Positions 17,402 to 26,003 of a stretch of 64,000 nt of DNA are shown here, piece after piece (within the stretch, counting starts at the first letter, position 1; each line of letters begins with the position of its first letter). The position numbers and the translations under genes are program-made. The notes under the pieces were generated by a model that was given only the letters and a program-made list of their open reading frames with translations, did not search any database and was not told the origin of the DNA. The DNA is taken from contig CAWFQA010000001.1 of the NCBI GenBank assembly GCA_963817855.1, forward strand, positions 496,001 to 560,000. The letters run 5' to 3'. This DNA is from JAKAAZ01 sp963817855. GTDB lineage: Bacteria; Acidobacteriota; Terriglobia; Terriglobales; Acidobacteriaceae.

Positions 17402-18367
17402 TCAGGCTTTTTTGGGGTCTGCATGAATTGCCTGCATGTTCATCAGGGCATTGACTTGTGCAGCGGTTTTGCCGGTAAGAGTCGAAATGGTTGAGTTAAT
17501 CGCCGTCATATCAGATGAAACTAATCCGGAATTCATCGTCGTATCCATGTCGTAGTAATTCATATTGAACTTGAATTGACTGACACTGGACTTGCCGACC
17601 GAGAGTTTCCAGGTGGCTTGATCGATGTGAAGATAAAACGTCCGCACCTTGGCGGCGTACATTGCTGGGGGTTGATTTTTACCGCCGGTTCCTTGAACTG
17701 TGGAGAAATAGTAATAGCTCAGGAAATGGTCCAGCGTATCGCTCTGACTTTGGAACGAGATCTTCAAGTTTCCAAGGTTCGAGACTACTTTTGTGAGGAT
17801 GCCGTCTAGTTCAAGCATCGCGGATTCCGGGAACGCGAAGCTTTTAAAAAGTTCTCCGAGAAATTCGAGATGCAGATCGGCGCTTGTCACTTGTTGAGAA
17901 TAGCTTTGGGTGACGATCGAACTGACCGGGAGATATCCTGCCATCGCCTTGACGCTGCCGCCAGTGATGACGTAGTTGCGCCACTTTGCCATCGATCGCA
18001 CAAATGCGCTGGCCTGGTCTGGAATGGTGATGTCGTAGGGAGCAGGATGTTCGTTATAGATGCAGAACGAGGTGAGAAGTGAGATGTAAGAATCGAGCGT
18101 TTGCACCTGGCCGAGCATTTGATACATGACTGTGTCGGGTGTTGTCGGCACGGTCGCAATGGATGTGGTGCCGGGCGCTTTCACTGCATTGTTGAGAATA
18201 TCGTTCAGGTCGGTGGTGCTTGGAGTTCCGGCAGGAGCCGGTTCCGCGGCCAACATCGTGAAATTTCGCCCCAGGAGATTGGCATTTCGTGTCTGATGGG
18301 CTGCCGTTATGAAGTGGGTTAGCTGATTCTGAGACGTGTTTAGAATACTGAGCTCTTGGCTATTCAT
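17402..18367 (-). CDS. Unrecognised 321-residue protein in an AT-richer island
   Basis: The ATG at 18367 is chosen because AAGGA lies 7 nt upstream; the frame remains open to 18460. There is no signal peptide. The N-terminal third is Thr/Ala/Asn-rich (SILNTSQNQLTHFITAAHQTRNANLLGRNF). The middle is mixed helical. The C-terminal third is rich in Tyr and Phe (DHFLSYYYFSTVQ, then FNMNYYDMDTTMNSGLVSSD) and ends in a helical SDMTAINSTISTLTGKTAAQVNALM. I do not recognise the family. Base composition is visibly more AT-rich than its neighbours and codon use is freer, suggesting acquisition. A second unrecognised frame lies 108 nt upstream on the same strand. Confidence 0.7.
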   Translation of the reverse strand: MNSQELSILNTSQNQLTHFITAAHQTRNANLLGRNFTMLAAEPAPAGTPSTTDLNDILNNAVKAPGTTSIATVPTTPDTVMYQMLGQVQTLDSYISLLTSFCIYNEHPAPYDITIPDQASAFVRSMAKWRNYVITGGSVKAMAGYLPVSSIVTQSYSQQVTSADLHLEFLGELFKSFAFPESAMLELDGILTKVVSNLGNLKISFQSQSDTLDHFLSYYYFSTVQGTGGKNQPPAMYAAKVRTFYLHIDQATWKLSVGKSSVSQFKFNMNYYDMDTTMNSGLVSSDMTAINSTISTLTGKTAAQVNALMNMQAIHADPKKA

Positions 18368-18475
18368 AGTTTTATCCTTATTAGTCTGGCGACTGGAGGT
18401 GGGCGTTCTAGGGCTTACTGAGGCGGGGTTGATTCGTGAGAGCGAAAAAACATTGGTCAAATGCTCATAGGTAAA

Positions 18476-18727
18476 CTATGGGAGTGTGCCGGTCAGAGTC
18501 CAAACGGTCCCAGAGTCCAAGCTTTGATTCAGTACTGAAATTGCACCTTTACTCGCGCCTCTCTGATTTGCTGGGTCTGTCGTTTGCAGGACGGAATTGT
18601 CGATCAATGCCGCGGCCACCGTGCCTACTCCTATCTGAACCTGGAGATTCACGCCTGTTTGTGTGCGACCCTGCATGTCGAGACGAGCAACACCTACGGT
18701 ATGCAAGGTTCCTGCGCCGCGACCCAT
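18476..18727 (-). CDS. Unrecognised protein, start unclear
   Basis: From the first ATG the product has 83 residues (MGRGAGTLHTVGVARLDMQG...SGTVWTLTGTLP), predicted mostly beta. The frame stays open upstream to 18955 without any ATG, GTG or TTG, and that stretch still looks coding (for example NITPPIRTLDNCATESLTSLY). So either a rare start such as ATT or CTG is used, or the true 5' end has been lost. The upstream part overlaps the first of three decayed repeats. It precedes the unrecognised gene at 17402-18367 by 108 nt, possibly in one transcript. Confidence 0.4.
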   Translation of the reverse strand: MGRGAGTLHTVGVARLDMQGRTQTGVNLQVQIGVGTVAAALIDNSVLQTTDPANQRGASKGAISVLNQSLDSGTVWTLTGTLP

Positions 18728-18856
18728 GTCTGCAAAATCGAGCTGTGCGATGACAGCTTGACAATCGTTGCTTTGGGCTTGATTGGGGACTACAACTCCC
18801 CGAATTGGGTTATTTGTGTTTGTTTTTGTTAGTGGAATATTGCACCTCTCTGATGT

Positions 18857-19185
18857 GAGCGAATTATCGAGCAGGAAGTAACTATAGAGTGAAGTTAGCG
18901 ATTCCGTCGCACAATTGTCTAGAGTACGAATGGGTGGGGTAATGTTAACGGTGAGTTACGCTTCTCAAACCTTACTTTGAGCTATCGAGCAGTAAGTCAA
19001 TATAGGTTCATGTGAGGATCGCATCACGTGAATGTCCAGCATACTCAAGGATTACCTGACATAAAGAGTGGGCTGTATCTCTCAAGCAGTAGATTCAGCT
19101 ATCCGGCAGAAAATCAATATTCGGTGGAGTTACCAATTTACTGCAACGTCGTCAAGGGTACCAACGGGCGGGATGATGTCTGCGG
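18857..19185 (-). repeat. Three decayed direct repeats, period about 118 nt
   Basis: Cores lie at 18857-18887, 18976-19005 and 19093-19123; each contains a variant of TATCGAGCAGTAAGTCAATAT. Copies 1 and 3 also match for about 60 nt beyond the core (roughly 40 of 63 positions by eye). On the minus strand copies 1 and 3 read ITPPIRTLDN and IIPPVGTLDD with mainly third-position differences, so the repeats appear to be remnants of duplicated coding sequence. Confidence 0.5.
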
Positions 19186-19550
19186 CTTGTGGAAAAGCGT
19201 GAAGCGCGCCGATTCTCCACTCCCGGTTGGATCTCTAGAAGAGGGTCGGGAATGTCTAATGCTAACTAACTTTCAGCTACTGTAATCCGACACACCTGCC
19301 GACCGCCTTTACGGAAGGTGTGCGCACCACGCGCGCCGGGCAGTTTCCACCGGAACCAGCAATCCTCAATGAGGGGCGAAGCCCCGATCCAGCTAACGAA
19401 CGTCGGGTTCAATCCGGCCGGAGTCCGCCAAAAAAATTGTTCTGGAAGAGACACAGCAAAGCAAACAGGGGCCGCCACCGAAAATAGTCGTCATAACGAG
19501 CATCGATTCCAGAATCCATGCATCCATAGTAGGCAGAAGGAGAAATACCT
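19186..19550. other. Intergenic stretch upstream of the yceI-like gene
   Basis: No convincing gene. It holds a small hairpin (GGGGC-GAA-GCCCC at 19373-19385) and, at 19401-19430, a stretch resembling the 3' end of a tRNA (GGTTCAATCC and a terminal CCA) that does not fold properly. The YceI gene's AAGGAG ribosome site lies at its right end. Confidence 0.4.
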
Positions 19551-20081
19551 ATGCCGCCCATGACATACGAAATTGATTCGACCCACTCTGCCGTCCATTT
19601 CAGCGTGCGCCATTTGATGGTCTCCAATGTGCGCGGGGAATTCACCAAAGTTTCCGGCACCGTCAAATTCGACCCCGAAAAGCCCGAAACGTCGAGCGTC
19701 GAGGCCACCATTGACGCCAACTCCATCAGCACTCGCGAGCCGCAGCGCGACGGGCACCTAAAGAGCGCGGACTTTCTGGATACAGAGAAGTTTCCCACCA
19801 TCACGTTTCGCAGCAAGAAGGTTAACGTTCAGTCGGGCGGCGGAAAAGTCACTGGCGACTTGACGATTCACGGAGTTACTCGCGAAATCACTCTGGACGT
19901 CGAAGGCCCCTCGCCGGAGATGAAAGATCCGTGGGGAAAGCAGCGTATCGGCGCGTCCGCAACCACCAAGCTCAGCCGCAAGGAGTTCGGCTTGACATGG
20001 AATGCAGCCTTGGAAACGGGTGGCGTGATGGTCGGCGACGAAGTGAAGATTAATATCGATGTTGAATTTGTCCGAGGCTAA
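19551..20081 (+). CDS. YceI family protein
   Basis: 176 residues without a signal peptide. The sequence begins YEIDSTHSAVHFSVRHLMVSNVRGEFTKVSGTV and later contains LKSADFLDTEKFPTITFRSKKV and LTIHGVTREITLDVE, the full YceI lipocalin-like barrel signature. Family members bind isoprenoid quinones or similar long lipids; the exact ligand is unknown. Without an export signal it is probably cytoplasmic, unlike E. coli YceI. AAGGAG about 10 nt before the ATG is a strong ribosome site. Confidence 0.92.
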   Translation: MPPMTYEIDSTHSAVHFSVRHLMVSNVRGEFTKVSGTVKFDPEKPETSSVEATIDANSISTREPQRDGHLKSADFLDTEKFPTITFRSKKVNVQSGGGKVTGDLTIHGVTREITLDVEGPSPEMKDPWGKQRIGASATTKLSRKEFGLTWNAALETGGVMVGDEVKINIDVEFVRG

Positions 20082-20185
20082 CCCGCGCGGCGAGGTTGTG
20101 CGTTTTTGCGCGGGACTCAAGGGTGCGAGGAGGATGTTTCCTGGTGCCTTTAAGCTGCGATTGAGCCTTCGATGAAAGTCCGGGC

Positions 20186-21433
20186 TTATTCCGTCCAGCG
20201 GCGGAAGATAAGCGCGCCGTTGGTGCCGCCGAAGCCGAACGAGTTCGACAGGGCGACATCTACGTGGTGCGCAGCCGGCTTGTTGGGCGTGTAGTCGAGG
20301 GTGCAGGCAGGGTCGGGATCAACCATGTTCATGGTCGGCGGCAGCATACTGTTCTGCATGGCCATCACCGTGATGCCGGCCTCCAGGCCTCCGGCGCCGC
20401 CGAGCAAATGGCCTGTCATCGATTTGGTGGAACTGATTTTGAGCTTATGGCTGGTGGCGTGTTCGCCGAAGACCGCGGCAATCGCCGTCGACTCCAGCGC
20501 ATCGCCTAACTGCGTCGATGTCGCGTGCGCATTCACGTAATCAATCTCGTGCGGCTGGATGCCGGCACTATGAATGGCATTCTGCATCGCCCGCGCGCAG
20601 CCTTCGCCTTCCGGCGCCATGCTGGACATGTGATAGGCGTCCGCGCTCATGCCATAGCCGATAATCTCCGCCAAAATCTTCGCGCCGCGAGCCTTGGCGT
20701 ATTCCAGGTCCTCAAGAATCAGAATTCCCGCGCCTTCGCCGATCACAAAACCGTCGCGATCCTTGTCGAATGGACGGCAGGCGTGCGTGGGATCGTCATT
20801 GCGCGTAGATAGGGCACGCATTGCCGCGAATCCGCCAACTCCCATGGGGGTAATGGCTGCCTCTGACCCGCCGGCAATCATCACGTCGGCATCGCCGCGC
20901 TCAATGATTCGATAGGCATCCCCAATGGAGTGGGCGCTGGTGGTGCAGGCCGTCGCGGTCGCCTCGTTCGGCCCTTTGGCTCCCCAGCGAATGCTCACCT
21001 GGCCGGCGGCAAGATTCACGATGGCTGCGGGAATAAAAAATGGAGAGATCTTGCGGGGACCGCCAGCCAGCATGGCACTGTGTTCTCGCTCAATAATGTC
21101 GAATCCACCGATGCCGGAGCCGATGTGAACGCCCACCCGTTCGGCGTTCTCCGGCGTGATCTCCAATCCAGAGGACTCCAAAGCTTCCTGCGCCGCGGCC
21201 AAGGCAAAGTGGATGAATCGGCCCATCTTGCGCGCTTCTTTTTTCTCGATGAAAAGATGCGGGTCAAAATTCTTGACTTCCGCCGCAAACGTGACGGAGA
21301 ATCCGGTCGTATCAAAGGCCGTGATGGGCGCCATGCCGCTTTCGCCAGCTAGCAGATGGTTCCACACCTCGTTGGCGGTCTTGCCTACACCGCAAATGAG
21401 GCCAATGCCTGTAACTACGACACGCCGCTTCAA
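20186..21433 (-). CDS. fabF: 3-oxoacyl-[acyl-carrier-protein] synthase II
   Basis: A 415-residue condensing enzyme that extends acyl-ACP with malonyl-ACP in fatty acid synthesis. The Cys-His-His triad is visible: the cysteine in TATACTTSAHS, the first histidine in VNAHATSTQLGD and the second in KSMTGHLLGGAGG. Length and motif spacing are typical. Its ATG is only 2 nt past the acpP stop codon, so the two genes form the common acpP-fabF operon on the minus strand. Confidence 0.95.
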   Translation of the reverse strand: MKRRVVVTGIGLICGVGKTANEVWNHLLAGESGMAPITAFDTTGFSVTFAAEVKNFDPHLFIEKKEARKMGRFIHFALAAAQEALESSGLEITPENAERVGVHIGSGIGGFDIIEREHSAMLAGGPRKISPFFIPAAIVNLAAGQVSIRWGAKGPNEATATACTTSAHSIGDAYRIIERGDADVMIAGGSEAAITPMGVGGFAAMRALSTRNDDPTHACRPFDKDRDGFVIGEGAGILILEDLEYAKARGAKILAEIIGYGMSADAYHMSSMAPEGEGCARAMQNAIHSAGIQPHEIDYVNAHATSTQLGDALESTAIAAVFGEHATSHKLKISSTKSMTGHLLGGAGGLEAGITVMAMQNSMLPPTMNMVDPDPACTLDYTPNKPAAHHVDVALSNSFGFGGTNGALIFRRWTE

Positions 21434-21435
21434 GA

Positions 21436-21678
21436 CTAGTTGCCGCCTTTACCGTTCTTTTTGATGTAGTCGACAGCATCCTGCACAGTTTTGATCTTCT
21501 CGGCTTCTTCATCCGGAATTTCCAGATCGAATGCCTCTTCAAACTGCATGACCAGTTCGACCACATCCAATGAGTCCGCACCCAGGTCTTCCTGGAAGGA
21601 TGCCGTGGGGGTTACTTCCGCTTCATCAACCTGCAACTGCTCCACAATAATCTGTTTCACTTTTTCTTCAACGGCCAT
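21436..21678 (-). CDS. acpP: Acyl carrier protein
   Basis: An 80-residue acidic helical protein. The phosphopantetheine attachment serine is in LGADSLDVVELVM, followed by the usual EEAFDLEIPDEEAEKI helix. It carries growing fatty acyl chains to FabF and the other FAS II enzymes. It is first in the acpP-fabF operon; a promoter with an overlapping inverted repeat lies about 190 nt upstream. The C-terminal KKNGKGGN tail is normal. Confidence 0.96.
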   Translation of the reverse strand: MAVEEKVKQIIVEQLQVDEAEVTPTASFQEDLGADSLDVVELVMQFEEAFDLEIPDEEAEKIKTVQDAVDYIKKNGKGGN

Positions 21679-21992
21679 GTCTTTCTCCTAAAACCTTTGT
21701 TTGAACGTCAAAACTTTGCTGCATGCAAACATCGAATCGGCGTCATGCGATCTGCTGTTCGGCAGGCATGCGCTGGCGATCTCATTTCGGGCACCTCATT
21801 CAGAGTACAGCTAAACCGCCATTGCGGACGCACCGTTCCCTTGCAAGCATTTATGCTCGAAATTCGAGTGTACTGAGGGCCTGTGCCAGTGTAAAGCCGC
21901 AGGAGCAACTTTCAGACCCGCCGGCACTGGAATTGGGCGGAATTCCGCTTCTGACGCCGGCGAAGGTACAGTAAGGCAGAGGCAAATTTGGA
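21679..21992. other. Divergent intergenic region between acpP and rmuC
   Basis: No gene is visible. It holds a likely acpP promoter with a palindromic site (21856-21895, annotated separately) and a long acpP leader of about 180 nt. The rmuC side shows no clear promoter. Confidence 0.5.
21856..21895 (-). promoter_or_regulatory. Probable acpP promoter with overlapping palindromic operator
   Basis: On the minus strand TTTACA (21895-21890) and TACACT (21872-21867) are separated by 17 nt, a good sigma70-type promoter. The palindrome CTCGAAATTCGAG (21856-21868) overlaps the end of the -10 and the expected start site, where a repressor would act. Confidence 0.5.
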
Positions 21993-23405
21993 ATGAATAT
22001 GGCTTTCGTTATTGGAATGGCCAGCCTGGCTGTTTTCGGTCTGCTGGTGGGCTGGTGGCTGGGAAATCGATCCGGACAGTCGGCGCTGGAACGGCTGCGC
22101 GGGGAGCGGGAAACACTCATCTCCGATCGCACTCGGTTTCAGGCTCAGGCAGCCCTGCTCGCACAGCAGGCAGACATGCAGAAAGCAGAACTGGAGCAAC
22201 TTCGCAGCCAGTGCGGCGCCCTAACAACAGAAATTGCGCGTGTCCAGGAGCAACTCAAGTCCGGCTACGCGGCCCTGGCCAGCGAACGTGAATTGCTGAC
22301 CCAGGCGCGCGAAAAATTGAGCGACACCTTCAAATCTCTAGCCGGAGACATTCTGAAAGACAATAACGCGCAATTCCTGGGGCTGGCTAATCGGGAGTTA
22401 TCCGCGAAAGAGGAATCGATCGAAAAACTGCTCTCGCCGGTTCGCGAAACACTTGGCAAGCTGGAGTCGCAGACCAAGCAGTTGGAAACGGAACGCGGCA
22501 AAGCGTATACGGAAGTTCTGACCGAGATCAAGAATATCCAGCGCACGCACGAAACCCTGCGCATGGAAACCACGCAATTGGTGCAGGCGCTGCGAGCGCC
22601 CAAGGCGCGCGGCAACTGGGGCGAGTTGCAACTGAAGCGCTGCATTGAATTTGCCGGCATGGTGGAGCGGTGTTCCTTCGATGTGGAGAAACACATGAAG
22701 GGCAACGACGTCGATCCAGCGCAACGCCCCGACGTGGTGGTTCAATTGCCCAACGGACGAGCGATTATCATCGACGCCAAAACGCCACTTGACGCGTACC
22801 TATCCGCGATGAGCGCCACCGATGAGATCCAGCGAACAATATTTCTGAAAGCTCACGCCACACAGGTGCGGACGCATCTGACCCAGCTTGGCGGCAAACA
22901 ATACTGGCAGCGCCTGCAAAGTTCGCCAGATTTCGTGGTTTGTTTTTTGCCCAGCGAAGTGCTGTTCAGCGCGGCGCTGGAGCAGGACCCAGGCCTGATT
23001 GAAGTGGGCAGTCAGTTGAACGTGATTCTGGCGACTCCGACCACCTTGATCGCGTTGCTGAAAGCAGTGGCGTATGGCTGGCAGCAGATGGAGATCACGC
23101 GCAATGCCATTGCCATCTGCCAAGCCGGGGAAGACCTCTACAAAAAGCTGGCCGGAACGCAGGGATACTTCACTCGGCTTGGGAATGCATTGAATAGCTC
23201 GGTGAAGCAATTCAACGACCTGGTCGGAGCTGTGGAAGGTCGTGGCAGCGTCTTCTCGTTGGCATCCAAACTTCATGAGCTGAAGATCGGCCAGGATGAA
23301 ATTCCCGAGGTGTTGCCGATTGAAAGTGCGACGCGCGGTTTGCAGTCGGATCATTGGGATGAGCCGCTGGCGCTGGCCGCCGCGGAAGAAAGGCAAGAGG
23401 AATAA
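21993..23405 (+). CDS. rmuC: DNA recombination protein RmuC
   Basis: 470 residues. An N-terminal membrane helix (FVIGMASLAVFGLLVGWWLG) is followed by a coiled coil (about residues 30-130, many Gln/Glu/Leu). The RmuC core then runs from RGNWGELQLKRCIEFAGM through the nuclease-like PNGRAIIIDAKTPLDAYL to FVVCFLPSEVLFSAALEQDP. In E. coli the protein limits inversions at short repeats; the core is related to restriction-type endonucleases. The stop codon shares one base with the ATG of the next gene, so the two are coupled. Confidence 0.93.
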   Translation: MNMAFVIGMASLAVFGLLVGWWLGNRSGQSALERLRGERETLISDRTRFQAQAALLAQQADMQKAELEQLRSQCGALTTEIARVQEQLKSGYAALASERELLTQAREKLSDTFKSLAGDILKDNNAQFLGLANRELSAKEESIEKLLSPVRETLGKLESQTKQLETERGKAYTEVLTEIKNIQRTHETLRMETTQLVQALRAPKARGNWGELQLKRCIEFAGMVERCSFDVEKHMKGNDVDPAQRPDVVVQLPNGRAIIIDAKTPLDAYLSAMSATDEIQRTIFLKAHATQVRTHLTQLGGKQYWQRLQSSPDFVVCFLPSEVLFSAALEQDPGLIEVGSQLNVILATPTTLIALLKAVAYGWQQMEITRNAIAICQAGEDLYKKLAGTQGYFTRLGNALNSSVKQFNDLVGAVEGRGSVFSLASKLHELKIGQDEIPEVLPIESATRGLQSDHWDEPLALAAAEERQEE

Positions 23406-24097
23406 TGCAACGCCGCAAGGAACGGCATCGCATTGGCCGCGTCGGATGGCTGCGCGCCGCCGTCCTGGGCGCAAACGACGGCATTCTGTCGACGGCCAGC
23501 CTGGTGCTGGGCGTAGCGACTTCGCATGCATCGCACAGCAGTATTGTTGTCGCCGGCGTGGCTGGCCTGGTCGCGGGTGCTATGTCGATGGCGGCAGGAG
23601 AATATGTCTCCGTCCACTCGCAGGCGGATACCGAGCATGCCGAGCTGGACCTGGAGCGGAGCGAATTAAAGACGGACAACAGGGGAGAGCACAAGGAGCT
23701 TGCCGCGATCTATGTGGAGCGCGGTCTGGACGCCGCGTTGGCCAAGCAGGTGGCGCAGCAGTTGATGGCCCATGACGCGCTGGAGGCGCACGCGCGCGAC
23801 GAGTTGGGTATCACCACCACCAACAAGCCGCGTCCCATTCAGGCGGCACTCGCGTCGGCGGTCAGCTTTGGCGTGGGCGCGGCATTGCCGCTGGGTGTTG
23901 CCGTGCTAACGCCGGGAACAATGTTGTTGTATCTGGTGGCTGGCACTTCGCTGTTTTTTCTGGCCGGGCTGGGGGCGTTAGCGGCTCGGGTGGGTGGTGC
24001 GCGAGTGCTGGCAGGCGCACTCCGGGTTACATTCTGGGGAGCGCTCGCCATGGCCGTAACCGCGGGTGTCGGCGCATTAGTTGGAGCGGCAGGATAA
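23405..24097 (+). CDS. VIT1/CCC1 family metal transporter
   Basis: 230 residues. The N-terminal helix contains WLRAAVLGANDGILSTASLVLGV and the next VAGLVAGAMSMAAGEYVSVHSQADTEHAEL, the canonical start of the VIT family, which moves Fe2+ or Mn2+ across membranes. A cytoplasmic helical hairpin with charged residues (about 75-140) corresponds to the metal-binding domain, followed by three more helices. It overlaps the rmuC stop codon by one base. Confidence 0.9.
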   Translation: MQRRKERHRIGRVGWLRAAVLGANDGILSTASLVLGVATSHASHSSIVVAGVAGLVAGAMSMAAGEYVSVHSQADTEHAELDLERSELKTDNRGEHKELAAIYVERGLDAALAKQVAQQLMAHDALEAHARDELGITTTNKPRPIQAALASAVSFGVGAALPLGVAVLTPGTMLLYLVAGTSLFFLAGLGALAARVGGARVLAGALRVTFWGALAMAVTAGVGALVGAAG

Positions 24098-24151
24098 GTC
24101 GCATCGACCACGCGACCGCCTCATCGCATCCATTGGTAGAGAGGATATTTC

Positions 24152-25492
24152 ATGGAGCATTCCAACGAAGCGTCGCGTAAATATTTTGAGAGCAAACAGG
24201 GAAACCGTCCAAAGTGCGGCGCCGGAAAACGAGCCCTGGCAGCGATCGGTGTAGGCGCGTTGGCGATCTACGGCGCGCGTGTCCTGATCAATCTCTTCGG
24301 GCCGTCGCTGCCCTATTCCATGCGCGAATGTCCCGGCGGCTCCAACGAATCTGCCGAGTTTCTCGAGTTCCTCAGCCTGGTCACCGACGCACCCGTTCGC
24401 CACGCGCATATCGAGGCGTTGAAAAATGGCCCCGAATTTTATCCGCAGGAAATCGCCGCCATTCGCCGGGCCCGCCGCGCCATCGACATGGAGTTTTACG
24501 AGTTCAAAGAAGGCAAAGTCAGCGCGGTATTCCTCGAGGCATTGACAGAGCGCGCACAAGCCGGTGTTGAGGTGCGCATTGTGCTGGATGCGATTGGCAG
24601 CTTCAGGACCAGGACTTCTTACTTTAAAGAATTAAAAGCGGCCGGCGGCAAGATGCATTGGTATCATCCGCTGCGTTGGAACACCTGGCAGTTTGCGAAC
24701 AACCGCAGCCACCGCAAGTTGCTGGTCATCGACGGGCATACAGCATTCGTCGGCGGCGCGGGCGTGGCCGATCACTGGATGATGGACACTCGCCAGGGCC
24801 CTCCCTGGCGCGACACCGTGTTTCATCTGCAAGGCGAAGCTGCCGGCGGCTTAATCTCGACCTTTTCGGAAAATTGGTTAGAAGCTTCCGGCCAGATTTT
24901 GACCGGTCACAAGCAGTTTGAATTTCAGGGCGGTCATCGAGGCGTTCCCGCCCTGGTTGTCTCCAGCACACCCAGCGGGGGCGGCACGCATGCCCGCATC
25001 CTGTTTCAGGCTCTCATCAAAAGCGCGAAGAAAAGCATTGTCATCACAACACCGTATTTTCTGCCCGATCGCAGCGCCCGCCATGCGTTGCAGGAAGCGA
25101 GCGAACGCGGTGTGAAGGTTCGCATCCTGGTTGCCGGTCCGCACATCGACCATCCCGCCGTTCGACGCGCGAGTCGCCACGATAGCCGGCATCTGCTACA
25201 GGCTGGAGCGAAGATTTACGAATATCAGCCATCCATGATTCACGCCAAAATTATGGTCGTCGACGAACGATGGTGCATTTTCGGATCGACCAACTTCGAC
25301 CATCGCTCCTTCGCGCTGAATGATGAGGTCAACGTCGCAGCCATTGACAGAAAGTTGGCAGAAACTTTGGTCGATCAATTTGAGGATGACCTGAAGCAGA
25401 GCAAAACACTGACGCTGGAGATGTTGAAAAGCCGCAAACTAAGCAGCCGTGCAGAACTGCTGGCGGGAGCCTTACTGGAGCGCGAGAGTTAA
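24152..25492 (+). CDS. Phospholipase D / cardiolipin synthase family protein
   Basis: 446 residues with an N-terminal membrane anchor (about residues 26-45). Two HKD motifs are intact: NRSHRKLLVIDGHTAFVGGAG in the first half and MIHAKIMVVDERWCIFGSTNFD in the second. Together they form one active site that swaps phosphatidyl groups through a phospho-histidine; by architecture it could be cardiolipin synthase or a phospholipase D. GAGAGGAT precedes the ATG. Its 3' end overlaps the convergent amidase remnant by 4 nt. Confidence 0.88.
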   Translation: MEHSNEASRKYFESKQGNRPKCGAGKRALAAIGVGALAIYGARVLINLFGPSLPYSMRECPGGSNESAEFLEFLSLVTDAPVRHAHIEALKNGPEFYPQEIAAIRRARRAIDMEFYEFKEGKVSAVFLEALTERAQAGVEVRIVLDAIGSFRTRTSYFKELKAAGGKMHWYHPLRWNTWQFANNRSHRKLLVIDGHTAFVGGAGVADHWMMDTRQGPPWRDTVFHLQGEAAGGLISTFSENWLEASGQILTGHKQFEFQGGHRGVPALVVSSTPSGGGTHARILFQALIKSAKKSIVITTPYFLPDRSARHALQEASERGVKVRILVAGPHIDHPAVRRASRHDSRHLLQAGAKIYEYQPSMIHAKIMVVDERWCIFGSTNFDHRSFALNDEVNVAAIDRKLAETLVDQFEDDLKQSKTLTLEMLKSRKLSSRAELLAGALLERES

Positions 25493-26003
25493 TCTCGCTG
25501 CACTGATTTGCGATTCGCCGAGAGCGGTGGCGCGATAAATCCAAATTCCGCATCGATTGCTTCTGCGATTCCAAGAACGATTTCCTCTTGAAATGGCCGG
25601 CCTGCGACTTGCACTCCAATCGGCAAGCCTTCCGGCGATTTGCCGACAGGTACCACGGCCGCCTGGATTGCGAGCCGCGTCTCCGCGGTCACTGGCACGA
25701 GTCCATCGTCTTCAAAATAGCCGATGGCATCTCACAATGTAGTCCAGCCACGGCGATTGAAGACTTAATGGTCATTGGCAATCCGTACAACGGGCCGTGC
25801 GGTTCGGATGCCGTCATCAATGCGCGTGCCTGCGTCCGGATCCTGTCTGCATCGGCATCGTTGAAATGTACGATCGCGTTCAGTTGCGGATTCAGCCGGT
25901 TGATTTCGCGTATATGCTCCTCGGCCAACTCCAGCGGCGAAATCTTTTCCGCTCGCAGCAACGCCAGCTGCTCCGTTGCGGACAGCAGTGTGACCTGGCT
26001 CAA
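25489..26003 (-). pseudogene. Amidase with large internal deletion and frameshift
   Basis: Two ends of one amidase-signature enzyme are joined. Residues from 26003 (MSQVTLLSATEQLALLRAEKISPLELAEEH...YGLPMTIKSSIAVAGL) are the family N-terminus, including the catalytic lysine. Near 25715 the frame jumps to YFEDDGLVPVTAETRLAIQ...GLPIGVQVAGRPFQEE, the family C-terminus. About 300 middle residues with the Gly/Ser-rich catalytic stretch are gone, so the product cannot be active. Its ATG overlaps the stop of the large TPR/FG-GAP gene, so it was the downstream gene of that operon. Confidence 0.85.

Noticed and set aside
19028..19285. Open frame of 85 codons through repeat 3
   Set aside because: It runs antisense to the apparent coding sense of the repeats and has no ribosome site.
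19401..19430. tRNA-like 3' end (GGTTCAATCC followed by CCA)
   Set aside because: The T-stem cannot pair in the standard register and no matching 5' acceptor strand occurs upstream at tRNA distance, so it is not a tRNA; an attachment-site remnant cannot be shown from this window.
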